Source: Blastococcus sp. TF02A-30 (GTDB lineage: Bacteria; Actinomycetota; Actinomycetes; Mycobacteriales; Geodermatophilaceae). From it: 64,000 nucleotides of DNA. The DNA is taken from assembly GCF_003319185.1 (NCBI RefSeq), contig NZ_QOHJ01000003.1, positions 124,001-188,000 on the forward strand, written 5' to 3'. This document shows, in pieces, positions 16,440 through 25,687 of this stretch (its first letter is position 1; each line of letters starts with the position of its first letter). A program made the translations under genes and the position numbers. Below the pieces are notes generated by a model. The model was not told the origin of the DNA and searched no databases. It worked only from the letters and a program-made list of their open reading frames with translations.

Positions 16440-18182
16440 ATGACCGCCACCCAGCCCGCACCGGCACCCACGACCGCCAGCTGGCCGCCCGGCCTGCCGC
16501 GGTCGCTGGACTACCCGCGCGTGCCGGTCGGGTCGATCCTGCGGGCGGCGGTGCGCCGCTGGGGCGATCGGACGGCGTTCATCGACCACGACGTCGAGCT
16601 GACCTACACCGAGCTCGGCGAGCGCGCCCACGCCGTCGCCGGGTGGCTGGCCGACCAGGGCATCGGGCGGGGCGACGTCGTCGCCGTGCACATCCCCAAC
16701 TGCCGGCAGTACCCACCGCTCTACTACGGGATCATGCTGGCCGGGGCGACCTTCTCCCCCACCAACCCGCTGCTGCCCGCCGCCGACCTCGCCGCCCAGC
16801 TCACCGACGCCGGGGCGACCGCCCTGATCACCTGGGACGAGGTGCTCCCCTTCGTGCGCGGAGCCCTGGAGCAGACACCGGTGCGCACCGTGATCGTCAC
16901 CGGCGAGGCGCACACGCTCGACTTCGGCGCCCGCCTCGAGCTGGAGGACGGCGACGTCGACCTCGCCGACCTGCTCGCCGGCGACACCACCGACCGGCAC
17001 CTGGACGCCGACCTCGACGTCGACTCCGACCTCGCGCACCTGGCCTACACCGGCGGCACCACCGGGGTGAGCAAGGGCGTGGAGCTGCTGCACCGCAACG
17101 TCGTCACCAACGTGCTGCAGTCGGCCTGCTGGACCAGCGTCTCGCTGCCCGAGCTCGACGAGGCCGGCGACGTGACGCTGCGCCAGGTGCTGGGCGAGGA
17201 GGAGATCAGCACCCGGCTCGGCGAGGCGCGGATCATCAACCTGACGCCGTGGTTCCACGCGATGGGCGTGATCGGCTACCTCAGCGGCATGGTCATGGCC
17301 GGCACCACCACGGTCATCCACATGCGCTTCGACCCGGTCAAGTACGTCGAGGACATGGCGCGCCACCAGGTGACCGCCATCGGCGGTGCACCGCCGGTCT
17401 TCGTCGCCCTGCTGCAGGTGCCCGGGTTCGCCGACCACGACTGGTCGGGGGTCCGGGGCGTGTCCAGCGGCGCCGCCCCGCTGCCGGTGACGCTCATCGA
17501 GAAGATGCAGGGGCTGCTCCCCAACGCGCTCATCGGCGAGGGCTACGGCCTGACCGAGGTGACGATGCAGGCGACGGGCAACCCGTCGTTCCGGTCGGGC
17601 ACCCGCAAGCCCGGCACCGTGGGCGTGCCGGTCTTCGACACGGAGATCTCGATCCGGCCCCTCGGCGGCGGCGACCCGCTGCCCACCGGGGAGCGCGGCG
17701 AGGTGTGCATCCGCGGGCCGCAGGTCATGCGCGGCTACGCGCACCGGCCCGAGGCCACCGCCGAGGCCATCGACGCCGAGGGCTGGTTCCACACCGGCGA
17801 CGTCGGCATCCTCGACGAGGACGGCTACCTGTCGATCGTCGACCGCACCAAGGACATGCTGCTCTACAAGGGCTACAACGTGTTCCCGCGCGAGCTCGAG
17901 GAGATCCTGTTCTCGGTGCCCGGGGTGGCCGGTGCCGCCGTCGTCGGGCGGCCCGACGAGGACGCCGGGGAGCTGCCGGTCGCCTACGTCGTCCGCAAGG
18001 GCGACGACGACGGCGCCGCGCTCACCGTCGAGTCGGTGCTGGCCGCGGTGAACGACAAGGTGACGCCCTACAAGCGGCTGCGCGACGTCGTCTTCATCGA
18101 CGCCATCCCGGTGTCGGCCGCCGGCAAGGTGCTCAAGCGGGAGCTGGCCGCCAAGGAGCGGGAGAAGGTCGCCGCCGGCTGA
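16440..18182 (+). CDS. Acyl-CoA synthetase (AMP-binding, long-chain fatty acid-CoA ligase type)
   Basis: 580 aa ANL-superfamily enzyme. Signature motifs: YTGGTTGVSKG (about 201-211), GEGYGLTE (about 366-373), HTGDVGILDEDGY (about 450-462), DRTKDMLLYKGYNVFPRELEE (about 466-486) and the catalytic Lys near the end (SAAGKVLKREL). It activates a carboxylic acid to an acyl adenylate and then an acyl-CoA. GAGAGGAC precedes the ATG at 16440. No neighbouring beta-oxidation genes here define the substrate. Confidence 0.92.
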   Translation: MTATQPAPAPTTASWPPGLPRSLDYPRVPVGSILRAAVRRWGDRTAFIDHDVELTYTELGERAHAVAGWLADQGIGRGDVVAVHIPNCRQYPPLYYGIMLAGATFSPTNPLLPAADLAAQLTDAGATALITWDEVLPFVRGALEQTPVRTVIVTGEAHTLDFGARLELEDGDVDLADLLAGDTTDRHLDADLDVDSDLAHLAYTGGTTGVSKGVELLHRNVVTNVLQSACWTSVSLPELDEAGDVTLRQVLGEEEISTRLGEARIINLTPWFHAMGVIGYLSGMVMAGTTTVIHMRFDPVKYVEDMARHQVTAIGGAPPVFVALLQVPGFADHDWSGVRGVSSGAAPLPVTLIEKMQGLLPNALIGEGYGLTEVTMQATGNPSFRSGTRKPGTVGVPVFDTEISIRPLGGGDPLPTGERGEVCIRGPQVMRGYAHRPEATAEAIDAEGWFHTGDVGILDEDGYLSIVDRTKDMLLYKGYNVFPRELEEILFSVPGVAGAAVVGRPDEDAGELPVAYVVRKGDDDGAALTVESVLAAVNDKVTPYKRLRDVVFIDAIPVSAAGKVLKRELAAKEREKVAAG

Positions 18183-18257
18183 CCGCCCCGCGCGGCGTCC
18201 ACCCCGAACGGGTGCGGCGCCGCGCGGTGCGCCACCGGCGTCGCTATCGTGCCCCGA

Positions 18258-19322
18258 GTGACGCAGCCAGAGGGAGCCGGCACCGAGCACACCGGCGTCC
18301 GGATCGCCCACGTCGAGCCCTCGCCGTTCCGGCAGGTGGGTCAGCGGCTCCTCTTCGCGCTGTTCGTCTTCGTGCTCACCGTCGTCCTGGTCTACCTCGA
18401 CCGCGAGGGCTACCGGGACGTCGACGACAACGTCGACCTGCTCGATGCCGCGTACTACGCGACCGTCACGCTGTCCACGACCGGCTACGGCGACATCACG
18501 CCGGTCACCGACCAGGCCCGGCTGGTCAACCTCGCCGTCATCACGCCGCTGCGCGTGCTGTTCCTGATCGTCCTCATCGGAACGACCCTCGAGGCGCTCA
18601 CCACGCGCTCCCGCGAGGAGTTCCGCATCCGTCGCTGGAGGTCCCGCGTGCGCCAGCACGTCATCGTGTGCGGCTACGGCACCAAGGGGCGCAGCGCCAT
18701 CCGCTCCCTGATCGCCAACGGCACCACCCCCGAGAAGATCGTCGTCGTCGACCCCGAGCCCCGGGCGATCGACGAGGCCAACTCGCTCGGGCTGACCGGG
18801 ATCGTCGGCGACGCCGGACGCACCGAGGTGCTCCGCCGGGCGTCGGTCGAGCGGGCGCGGGCGGTCATCGTGGCGGCCAACCGCGACGACGCCGCCGTGC
18901 TCATCACGCTGACCGTGCGCCAGCTCAACCCGAGCGTGCCGATCACCACGTCGGTGCGCGAGGAGGAGAACGCCAACCTGCTGCGCCAGTCCGGCGCCGA
19001 CACGGTCATCACCACCTCTGCCACGTCCGGGCGGCTGCTCGGCCTGTCCACGGACGCGCCGCGGGTGGTCGCCGTCGTCGAGGACCTGGTCACCGGCGGG
19101 CAGGGGCTGGACCTGCACCAGCGCACCGTCACCTCCGGCGAGGTCGGCCTCGGTCCCCGCCAGCTGCGCGACATCGTGCTGTCGGTGACGCGGGGCGGGC
19201 GGACGCTGCGCTTCGACGACCCGCTGATCGGCACCCTGCAGCCGGAGGACGTGCTCGTGGTCGTCAAGGCGCACGACCCGGTCAAGCCGAACCGCCCGCC
19301 GACGCAGCCCTCGCAGATCTAG
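18258..19322 (+). CDS. Two-TM potassium channel with RCK/TrkA-N domain
   Basis: 354 aa. Helix 1 (about 28-48), pore loop with selectivity filter TTGYGD (in TLSTTGYGDITP, about 75-86) and helix 2 (about 92-115) make a MthK-like pore. A cytoplasmic RCK domain follows, with Rossmann motif VIVCGYGTKGRS (about 133-144) and a RCK_C part at the end. It likely gates K+ flow by ligand or nucleotide binding. GTG 18258 is preferred: TATCGT (18245-18250) lies 7 nt upstream, giving a leaderless start; GTG 18249 is the alternative. Confidence 0.92.
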   Translation: MTQPEGAGTEHTGVRIAHVEPSPFRQVGQRLLFALFVFVLTVVLVYLDREGYRDVDDNVDLLDAAYYATVTLSTTGYGDITPVTDQARLVNLAVITPLRVLFLIVLIGTTLEALTTRSREEFRIRRWRSRVRQHVIVCGYGTKGRSAIRSLIANGTTPEKIVVVDPEPRAIDEANSLGLTGIVGDAGRTEVLRRASVERARAVIVAANRDDAAVLITLTVRQLNPSVPITTSVREEENANLLRQSGADTVITTSATSGRLLGLSTDAPRVVAVVEDLVTGGQGLDLHQRTVTSGEVGLGPRQLRDIVLSVTRGGRTLRFDDPLIGTLQPEDVLVVVKAHDPVKPNRPPTQPSQI

Positions 19323-19337
19323 GGCCGGCCACCGGGC

Positions 19338-20867
19338 TCAGCGGTCCCGGCGTACCCAGGTCGTCGTCGGCTCGCCGCGGCCGCGCAGCTCCACGGCGGC
19401 GCCGCGCACCCAGTGCGCGAGCTCCGCGGTCCCCGCGGTGCGCAGCGTCGGCTCGCTGGCGACCGCCCGGCCGGGGTGGTCCTTGGCCAGCTCGGTGAGC
19501 CGCGCGGCCTCGTTCACCGGATCACCGATCACGGTGTACTCCAGCCGGCTGGCCGCGCCGACCTGGCCCGCCCACACCCGGCCGCACGCCACACCCACGC
19601 CGACGTCGACCTCGCCGGCCTCGGCGACGGCGTCGCAGATCGACCGGGCGGCCCGCAGCGCGGCAGCGGCCGGGGCGGGGTGGTCGGTCGGGGCGCCGAA
19701 GACGCACAGCGCGGCGTCGCCCTCGAACTTGTTGACCAGGCCGCCCTCCGCCTCCACCGTGTCGACCACCACCGCGAAGAACCGGTTGAGCAGGCCGACC
19801 ATCTCCTCCGGGCCGGTGCGCCGGACCAGGGAGGTGGAGCCGGCGATGTCGACGAACAGCGCGGCGACGGTGCGCTCCTCGCCGCCCAGGCTGACGCCGG
19901 TGCGCAGCGCCTCCTGGGCCACCGTGGTCCCCACGTGCCGGCCGAACAGGTCGCGCAGCCGCTCCCGCTCGGCCAGCCCGGCGGCCATCGTGTTGACGCC
20001 CTCCTGGAGCAGCCCGATCTCGCCGGCGTCGTCGACCAGGACGTCGACGTCGTAGTCACCCTCGCCCACCTGCTGCACCGCGCGGCGCAGGTCGCGCAGC
20101 GGCTGGCCGACCGCGCGCGCGGTGAGCAGCGTGGCCAGCCCGCCGACCAGCAGCGCGACGACCACCAGGAAGACGACGGCCGCGCGGCCCGGCCCGTCGG
20201 GGTTGCTCGGGTCGAGGAAGAGCAGCACCACGCCGCCCAGCGGGACGCCGCTGGTCAGCCCCCAGGTGAGCAGCAGGCGGGGTCTCACACCCAGGGCCAG
20301 CGCGCCGTCGGGCGGGTGCGCCGTGAGCGCCCGGGCGGTCACGGCGCGCGCCGCCCGGGCGGTGAGCAGGTACGTGACGCCGGCGGTGACCACCCCGCCG
20401 AGCGTGGTGGCGACGGCGATGCGCAGCCCGACCAGCGGTTCGGGGAACGCCGCCGCGCCGACCGCCCCGACCAGCACGGCGCCGACGAACCAGACGCAGG
20501 CGGCGATCAGCGCCACGTCCACCGGCAGCCGCAGCGCGTGCGCGGCCTCGGCGCGGGTCGGCTCCCGCCCGGTCATCAGCCACCGGTTGGTCGCCCGCTG
20601 GCGGCGCAGCCCGCCGACGACGGCGAGGGGCAGGGCGACCGCGAGGTAGGCCGCGGCGGTCCACAGGACCTCCGCCCGGCCACCCCCGCCGTTGCCGTCG
20701 TCCACGCCGATGAGCAGCAGCACGACGGTGCCCACGCCGACGAGGTTGGCCAGCACGACCAGCAGCACGATGAACGGGACGGCGACCCGGCCGCTGGGGG
20801 CCCACTCGGCCCACACCCCGTCGCGGACGACCGTGCGCGGCCGCGCGGGCGGCTGGTCGTCGGTCAC
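19338..20867 (-). CDS. Membrane class III adenylyl cyclase with HAMP domain
   Basis: 509 aa. About six membrane helices (25-260), a HAMP linker (about 265-315, VGQPLRDLRRAVQQVGEGDYDVDV) and a C-terminal cyclase homology domain. The catalytic set is complete: metal Asp in FVDIAGST and FEGD, substrate Lys in NKFEGD and Asp in YTVIGD (adenine specificity), and transition-state Asn/Arg in NEAARL. It should make cAMP as a homodimer. Architecture matches mycobacterial Rv1318c-type cyclases. It converges on the K+ channel gene with 15 nt between stops. Confidence 0.93.
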   Translation of the reverse strand: MTDDQPPARPRTVVRDGVWAEWAPSGRVAVPFIVLLVVLANLVGVGTVVLLLIGVDDGNGGGGRAEVLWTAAAYLAVALPLAVVGGLRRQRATNRWLMTGREPTRAEAAHALRLPVDVALIAACVWFVGAVLVGAVGAAAFPEPLVGLRIAVATTLGGVVTAGVTYLLTARAARAVTARALTAHPPDGALALGVRPRLLLTWGLTSGVPLGGVVLLFLDPSNPDGPGRAAVVFLVVVALLVGGLATLLTARAVGQPLRDLRRAVQQVGEGDYDVDVLVDDAGEIGLLQEGVNTMAAGLAERERLRDLFGRHVGTTVAQEALRTGVSLGGEERTVAALFVDIAGSTSLVRRTGPEEMVGLLNRFFAVVVDTVEAEGGLVNKFEGDAALCVFGAPTDHPAPAAAALRAARSICDAVAEAGEVDVGVGVACGRVWAGQVGAASRLEYTVIGDPVNEAARLTELAKDHPGRAVASEPTLRTAGTAELAHWVRGAAVELRGRGEPTTTWVRRDR

Positions 20868-21003
20868 GGTCGGCGCAACGAGGCCCGGCAGCGCCCGGTT
20901 CCGGACCGTCCCCCGATCGTGATCACGACGTCATTCTGCGGGCCGGGATGTCGGTACCGCGCCCTACTGTGACGGCGACCACCCGACGGAAGTGGAGGCA
21001 GCC

Positions 21004-21564
21004 GTGACCGCACTGGAGAACCGCCCGCGCACCGCACTGCTGGTGATCGACGTCCAGAACGGCGTCGTCGGCAACGCGTTCGAGCGCGACCGCGTCGTCG
21101 CCAACATCCGCAGCCTGGTGGCGAAGGCCCGGGCCGAGCAGGTCCCGGTGCTGTGGGTGCAGCACTCCGACGAGGAGCTGACGCAGGGGTCCCCGGAGTG
21201 GGAGTACGTGCCCGAGCTCCAGCGGGACGAGTCCGAGCCGTTGGTGCACAAGACCTACGGCGACTCGTTCGAGGCCACCGACCTCGAGGAGCGGCTGGCC
21301 GAGCGCGGCGTGGGCCGGCTGGTGGTCACCGGCGCGCAGACCGACGCCTGCATCCGGTCGACGCTGCACGGCGCGCTGGTCCGGGGCTACGACGCGACGC
21401 TCGTCGCCGACGCGCACACCACCGAGGAGCTGCGCGAGTGGGGCGTGCCGATCGGGCCGGAGGATGCGATCGCGTACACGAACTCCTACTGGCGGTTCGC
21501 CTCCGCGCCGGGGCGGACCGGCACCGTGGTCCCGACCGCGGAGGTCGACTTCTCGGTCGTCTGA
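21004..21564 (+). CDS. Cysteine hydrolase of the isochorismatase family
   Basis: 186 aa single-domain enzyme. The catalytic triad is visible: Asp in LLVIDVQNG (about 14-22), Lys in HKTYGDSF and Cys in TDACIRST. Family members hydrolyse isochorismate, nicotinamide, N-carbamoyl amides or similar; the substrate is not assignable. GTG 21004 is preferred over GTG 20992 because GGAGG lies 6 nt before it. TACTGT near 20965 is a possible -10. Confidence 0.9.
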   Translation: MTALENRPRTALLVIDVQNGVVGNAFERDRVVANIRSLVAKARAEQVPVLWVQHSDEELTQGSPEWEYVPELQRDESEPLVHKTYGDSFEATDLEERLAERGVGRLVVTGAQTDACIRSTLHGALVRGYDATLVADAHTTEELREWGVPIGPEDAIAYTNSYWRFASAPGRTGTVVPTAEVDFSVV

Positions 21565-21659
21565 CCGGCGACCGGTCGCTCTGGGGATGCGCGGGCGCGA
21601 AACCCCTGGTCAGATCGGTGGGACGGATCGATCACCCCGCCGACGAAGGGACCTGCACC

Positions 21660-22250
21660 ATGACCGACCCCGCCGAGTGGCGTCTCCAGCGCCTGGAGGC
21701 CCGCATCGACCGGCTCGAGCGGGCCGTGGTGCAGGGCGTCGCCTGGCTGAGCGCCGCGCTCCTCGTGGTGGGGGTGCTGCTCCCCTACATGGGGCCGGAG
21801 GAGTGGGAGGAGGCCGACGAGCGCGACCCCGACCAGGCGTTCTACGGCAACCTGCTCGTCGTCCCGTTCAAGATCTTCGGCTTCCGGAACAGCGAGGGCG
21901 AGGCCGAGGGGGGTGGCTACTTCTTCGGCACCTGCTACCTCGGGCTGCTCGTGGTGATCGGCGTGGCGCTGTGGGTGCTGTACCGGCTCGGCAGCGGCCA
22001 GATCACCGAGCGCACGGGCCGCTTCGCCCGCATCGTCGCCGGGTTCCTGGTCGTCGGGGTGCTCGGCGCGCTCCCGTTCCCGCTCCTGTGCCTCCCGGAG
22101 GACAACGAGGGCACGATGGGCCCCGCGATCCTCGTCGTGGCCGCCGGCGCGGTGGTCTTCCTGCTCCTGGTGACCCGGCTGAGCGACCGGTGGGACCCCG
22201 AGCGGGGCGCCGCGCGCCCCCGTTCCTCGCTGCGCAGCACCGCCCCCTGA
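21660..22250 (+). CDS. Four-TM membrane protein of unknown function
   Basis: 196 aa. A short N-terminal amphipathic coiled-coil-like segment (RLQRLEARIDRLERAV) precedes four membrane helices (about 27-45, 88-108, 122-142, 150-170) and a basic tail. The loop after helix 1 is very acidic (PEEWEEADERDPDQ). I do not recognise the family. ATG 21660 follows GAAGGGACC. Probably its own unit between the hydrolase and LLM genes. Confidence 0.65.
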   Translation: MTDPAEWRLQRLEARIDRLERAVVQGVAWLSAALLVVGVLLPYMGPEEWEEADERDPDQAFYGNLLVVPFKIFGFRNSEGEAEGGGYFFGTCYLGLLVVIGVALWVLYRLGSGQITERTGRFARIVAGFLVVGVLGALPFPLLCLPEDNEGTMGPAILVVAAGAVVFLLLVTRLSDRWDPERGAARPRSSLRSTAP

Positions 22251-22299
22251 CCGGGCCGCTGGGACCGGAACTGTCGTAGCCGCTGGTTACGGTCGGCCC

Positions 22300-23091
22300 A
22301 TGCGCGTGGGACTCAGCATCCCGGTCATGGACGAGCCGGCCGCGCTGGTCGACCTGGGGGTCGCGGCGGAGGCCAACGGGTGGGACGGCGTGTTCCTCTG
22401 GCACCACGTCGTCGGCACCCCCGACTTCCCGGTGCCGATCGCCGACGCGTGGGTGGTGCTCGGGGCGCTCGCGGTGCGGACCACGCGGGTCCGGTTGGGG
22501 ACGACGGTCACCGCGCTCCCCCGACACCAGCCGCACGAGGTCGCCCGCCAGGCCGTCACCGTCGACCGGCTGTCCGGTGGCCGGATGGTGCTCGGGGTCG
22601 GGCTGGGCGAGCCGCCATCGGAGTACACGGCGCTCGGCCGCAGCGCCGACCGGCGCACCCTCGCCGGGATGCTCGACGAGGGGCTGGAGGTGGTGCGGGG
22701 CCTGTGGTCGGGGGAGCCGTTCAGCCACACCGGCGAGCACTACACGGTCGAGGGCGTGCAGTTCCTGCCTCCGCCGCTGCAGCAGCCACGGATCCCGGTG
22801 TGGGCGTCGGCGATGACCCGCAACGAGCGCACCCTGGGCCGGGCGGCCCGGTGCGACGGCGTGCTGCTGGGCGCGATGACGGCCGAGGGCGGCATGGACG
22901 TGTTGCCCGCCGCGGCGGTGGCCGAGGTGGCCGCCCGCCCTGACGCACCCGCCGACGTCGTCGTGGCCGCACCGCCCGGCACCGACCCGGCGATGTACGC
23001 CGACGCCGGCGCCACGTGGGTGCTCGTCACGGGGTGGCTGGACGAGCTGCGCGAGGTCGCGTCGGCGCCGCCGGCTCACATGTCGCGGTAG
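22300..23091 (+). CDS. LLM class flavin/F420-dependent oxidoreductase
   Basis: 263 aa luciferase-like TIM barrel: MRVGLSIPVMDEP at the N-terminus, VRLGTTVTALPRHQPHEVARQAVTVDRLSGGRMVLGVGLG (about 66-105) and PPPLQQPRIPVWASA (about 155-170). It is on the short side for the family. In actinobacteria most such proteins use reduced F420. The ATG at 22300 is 6 nt after TACGGT (22288-22293), a leaderless pattern. Its 3' end overlaps the convergent F420-type reductase gene by 16 nt. Confidence 0.88.
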   Translation: MRVGLSIPVMDEPAALVDLGVAAEANGWDGVFLWHHVVGTPDFPVPIADAWVVLGALAVRTTRVRLGTTVTALPRHQPHEVARQAVTVDRLSGGRMVLGVGLGEPPSEYTALGRSADRRTLAGMLDEGLEVVRGLWSGEPFSHTGEHYTVEGVQFLPPPLQQPRIPVWASAMTRNERTLGRAARCDGVLLGAMTAEGGMDVLPAAAVAEVAARPDAPADVVVAAPPGTDPAMYADAGATWVLVTGWLDELREVASAPPAHMSR

Positions 23092-23741
23092 CGGACGGCG
23101 GCGGCCAGCGCCGTCCGCAGCTGCTCCTCCGTGACCGGGCGGCCGGGGACCGCGAAGACGCCGTAGGCCTCGGTGTCGCGCTGGTAGCGCCACCCCTCGG
23201 CCAGCGGGCCGACGTCGTGGGCGTCGAAGCCCACCTCGTCGAGGAAACCGGTCGCCGTGCGCTTGGCCTCGTCGTCGTCCCCCGCGATCGCCAGCACCGA
23301 CCGGTCCGGGTCCCCGGCCGGTCGAGCCATGGTGACGATCGCGGCCGCGGGGATGTTGTTGAACGCCTTCACCACCCGCGACTCCGGCAGGTGCGCCTGG
23401 AGCAGCTCGCTGACCGTCGTCGACTCGTCGTCGAGCTCGGCGATCTGCCCGTCGCGCTGCGGGTAGTAGTTGTTCGTGTCGATGACGACCTTGCCGCGCA
23501 GCGGCTCGACCGGCACGTCGCGGTAGGCCTTGAGCGGAACGGTGACGACGACGAGGTCACCGGCCTCCGCCGCCTCGGCCGGGGTCGCGGCCCGCGCCTT
23601 CGGGCCGAGCTCGGCGACCAGGCCGGCCAGCGTCTCCGGTCCGCGGCTGTTGCTGAGCACCACGTCGTAGCCGGCGTCCACCGCCCGCCGCGCGAGCGCG
23701 CTGCCGATGTGACCGCTGCCGATGAGCCCGAGTGTCGTCAT
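23076..23741 (-). CDS. F420H2:NADP+ oxidoreductase-like NAD(P)-binding protein
   Basis: 221 aa. Rossmann start LGLIGSGHIGSALARRAVDAGYDVVLSNSRGPE (about 4-36), KVVIDTNNYYPQRDG (about 84-98) and VVKAFNNI (about 122-129) match the NADP oxidoreductase, coenzyme F420-dependent family. Members either exchange electrons between F420 and NADP or act as related imine/keto reductases. Convergent with, and overlapping, a LLM-class oxidoreductase that may use the same cofactor; the pairing is suggestive only. Confidence 0.85.
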   Translation of the reverse strand: MTTLGLIGSGHIGSALARRAVDAGYDVVLSNSRGPETLAGLVAELGPKARAATPAEAAEAGDLVVVTVPLKAYRDVPVEPLRGKVVIDTNNYYPQRDGQIAELDDESTTVSELLQAHLPESRVVKAFNNIPAAAIVTMARPAGDPDRSVLAIAGDDDEAKRTATGFLDEVGFDAHDVGPLAEGWRYQRDTEAYGVFAVPGRPVTEEQLRTALAAAVRYRDM

Positions 23742-23787
23742 GACCCCGGCAAGTCCCCGTCCGCGCGGGCCATTCCCGGTGCCGTCG

Positions 23788-23922
23788 TCAGAGGTCCCGG
23801 GGCTGGTTCTCGGTGCGGTCCTCGACCGCGCCGTGCCGCACCAGGCTGGCGACGGCCAGGGCCAGGCCGCCCCAGATGACCAGCATCGCCACCACCATCA
23901 TCACGATCGCTGCCGTGCTCAT
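23788..23922 (-). CDS. metS: Methionine/alanine import NSS transporter small subunit MetS
   Basis: 44 aa single-helix protein: MSTAAIVMMVVAMLVIWGGLALAVASL then a short polar tail. This is the size and pattern of the MetS subunit described with MetP in corynebacteria, needed for transport. Its ATG overlaps the metP stop by ATGA (23919-23922), so it is translationally coupled, and GGGAGGTCC precedes it. Easily missed because of its size. Confidence 0.88.
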   Translation of the reverse strand: MSTAAIVMMVVAMLVIWGGLALAVASLVRHGAVEDRTENQPRDL

Positions 23923-25511
23923 CGGGGACCTCCCTCGCCACGCGTCGCCGGGTTCGCGTGCAGTGGTGCCGTGGGATCGGAGCCCGGTGGCGGCCCGTCG
24001 AGGTGGGTCCCGGCCCGCCACGGCAGCCGGGCGAGGAGGAAGCCGAGCAGCGGCAGGACCACGACCAGCAGCCAGCCGAACACCAGCAGCAGCCAGCCCG
24101 GGTAGCCCTCGTAGGGCTCGTCGAGGTCGTCGCGCAGCGAGAAGAACAGCACGAGCGCCAGGCCCACGGGGGCGACCAGGCTCACCAGGACCCGCCAGCC
24201 GGCCCCGACCCGGGGGCGGCCGTGCACGTTCAGGTGCGCGCCGAGGCCGCCCAGCGCCCGGAGCGCCCACGCGACGATCAGCATGCTGACCAGCGCCACG
24301 ACGAGGATGCCGTACTGGTTGACGAAGTGGTCGACGACGTCGAGCACGTAGATGCCGCTGGTCGTGCTGAACAGCACCAGGCTCAGCAGCGCGGCGGGGA
24401 TGCCGACCGCGAACGTCGCGGCCAGGCGGCCGGTGTCCAGCTTGTCGCGGACCGCGGAGATCACGACCTCGATGACGCTGACCAGCGAGGTGATGCCGGC
24501 GATGACGAGCGAGCCGAAGAACAGCACGCCGATCAGGGCGCCGGCCGGGGCCTCGCTGATGATCGTCGGGAAGGCGATGAACGCCAGCCCGATCCCGTCG
24601 CTGGCGACCTCGCCGACCCCGACCCCGTTGGCCTGGGCCATGAACCCCAGCGCGGCGAAGACCCCGATGCCGGCGAGCAGCTCGAAGCCGGAGTTGGAGA
24701 AGCCGACGACGAGACCGGAGCCGATCATGTCCTCGCGCCGGCCGACGTACGAGGCGTAGGTGATCATGATGCCGAAGCCGATCGACAGCGAGAAGAAGAT
24801 CTGCCCGAACGCGGCGGCCCAGACCGACGCCTCGCCCAGCGCCGACCAGTCGGGCGTGAACAGCGCGTCGAGCCCCTCGGCGGCCCCGTCCAGCAGCAGC
24901 GCCTGCACCACGAGCGCGGCGAAGGCGAGCACCAGCACCGGGATGAACACCAGCGAGGTCGCGCCGATCCCCTTCTGCACGCCGAGGGCCATGATCACGA
25001 GGACGGCCAGCCACACGACGGCGAGCGGCAGGAGCACCCCGGGCACGACGTCGGCGGTGACCCGGACGTCCCCGGCCTGGAGGAACTCGCCGAAGAAGAA
25101 GCCCTCGGGGTCGGCCCCCCACGCCTCGTCGAGCGAGAAGAACGTGTAGCGCAGCGCCCAGGCGATGACGGCCGCGTAGTAGATCGCGATGACGAAGCAG
25201 ATGCCGACCTGCCACCAGCCCAGGCCCTCGGCTCCGCGACGCAGCCGGGCGAAGGAGAGCGGCGCCGACCCGCGGTGGCGGTGGCCGATCGCGTAGTCGA
25301 GCAGGAGGAACGGGATGCCCGCGGTCAGCAGCGCGACGAGGTAGGGCAGCACGAAGGCGCCGCCGCCGTTCTCGTAGGCGACGTAGGGGAAGCGCCAGAT
25401 GTTGCCCAGTCCCACGGCCGAGCCGATGGCCGCCAGGATGAAGACGCGCCGGGAGCTGAACGCGCCTCGGCGACGCTCCTGCTCGACCTGCCCCGTGGCT
25501 TGCCCGGTCAT
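23919..25511 (-). CDS. metP: Sodium-dependent NSS-family amino acid transporter MetP
   Basis: 530 aa with about twelve helices. The NSS Na+ site motif AAIGSAVGLGNIWRFPYVAYENGGGAF lies at about 23-49, and the later FSLSIGFGIMITYASY and SNSGFELLAGI segments match LeuT-fold members. Pairing with MetS predicts Met/Ala-type uptake. ATG 25511 is chosen because GGAGGAGGT lies just upstream and the cytoplasmic N-terminus is short; a 48-residue in-frame extension is not homologous. Operon metP-metS. Confidence 0.92.
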   Translation of the reverse strand: MTGQATGQVEQERRRGAFSSRRVFILAAIGSAVGLGNIWRFPYVAYENGGGAFVLPYLVALLTAGIPFLLLDYAIGHRHRGSAPLSFARLRRGAEGLGWWQVGICFVIAIYYAAVIAWALRYTFFSLDEAWGADPEGFFFGEFLQAGDVRVTADVVPGVLLPLAVVWLAVLVIMALGVQKGIGATSLVFIPVLVLAFAALVVQALLLDGAAEGLDALFTPDWSALGEASVWAAAFGQIFFSLSIGFGIMITYASYVGRREDMIGSGLVVGFSNSGFELLAGIGVFAALGFMAQANGVGVGEVASDGIGLAFIAFPTIISEAPAGALIGVLFFGSLVIAGITSLVSVIEVVISAVRDKLDTGRLAATFAVGIPAALLSLVLFSTTSGIYVLDVVDHFVNQYGILVVALVSMLIVAWALRALGGLGAHLNVHGRPRVGAGWRVLVSLVAPVGLALVLFFSLRDDLDEPYEGYPGWLLLVFGWLLVVVLPLLGFLLARLPWRAGTHLDGPPPGSDPTAPLHANPATRGEGGPR

Positions 25512-25634
25512 GGGACCTCCTCCGTCGTCCGACGAACCCGTGCAGTGAGGATGGCAGGAGTCGGCCGCACCGGCTGGTGGAGATCGCTGGGTCCTGGCTC
25601 GCACGGTGGACCGGCTCCGCGCCGGGGTGCCCGG

Positions 25635-25676
25635 ACACACGTCGGGCCCGGTCATCCGACCGGGCCCGACGTGTGT
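25635..25676 (-). terminator. Terminator downstream of ssrA
   Basis: Perfect 18-bp stem (arms 25635-25652 and 25659-25676) with a six-base loop, 11 nt past the tmRNA 3' end. No T-run follows, as is common in actinobacteria. Confidence 0.75.
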
Positions 25677-25687
25677 GGTGCTGCAGG

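Noticed and set aside
20917-20928. Palindrome TCGTGATCACGA near the adenylyl cyclase as a CRP site
   Set aside because: It has GTGATCAC with no 6-nt spacer, unlike the GTG-N6-CAC CRP consensus.
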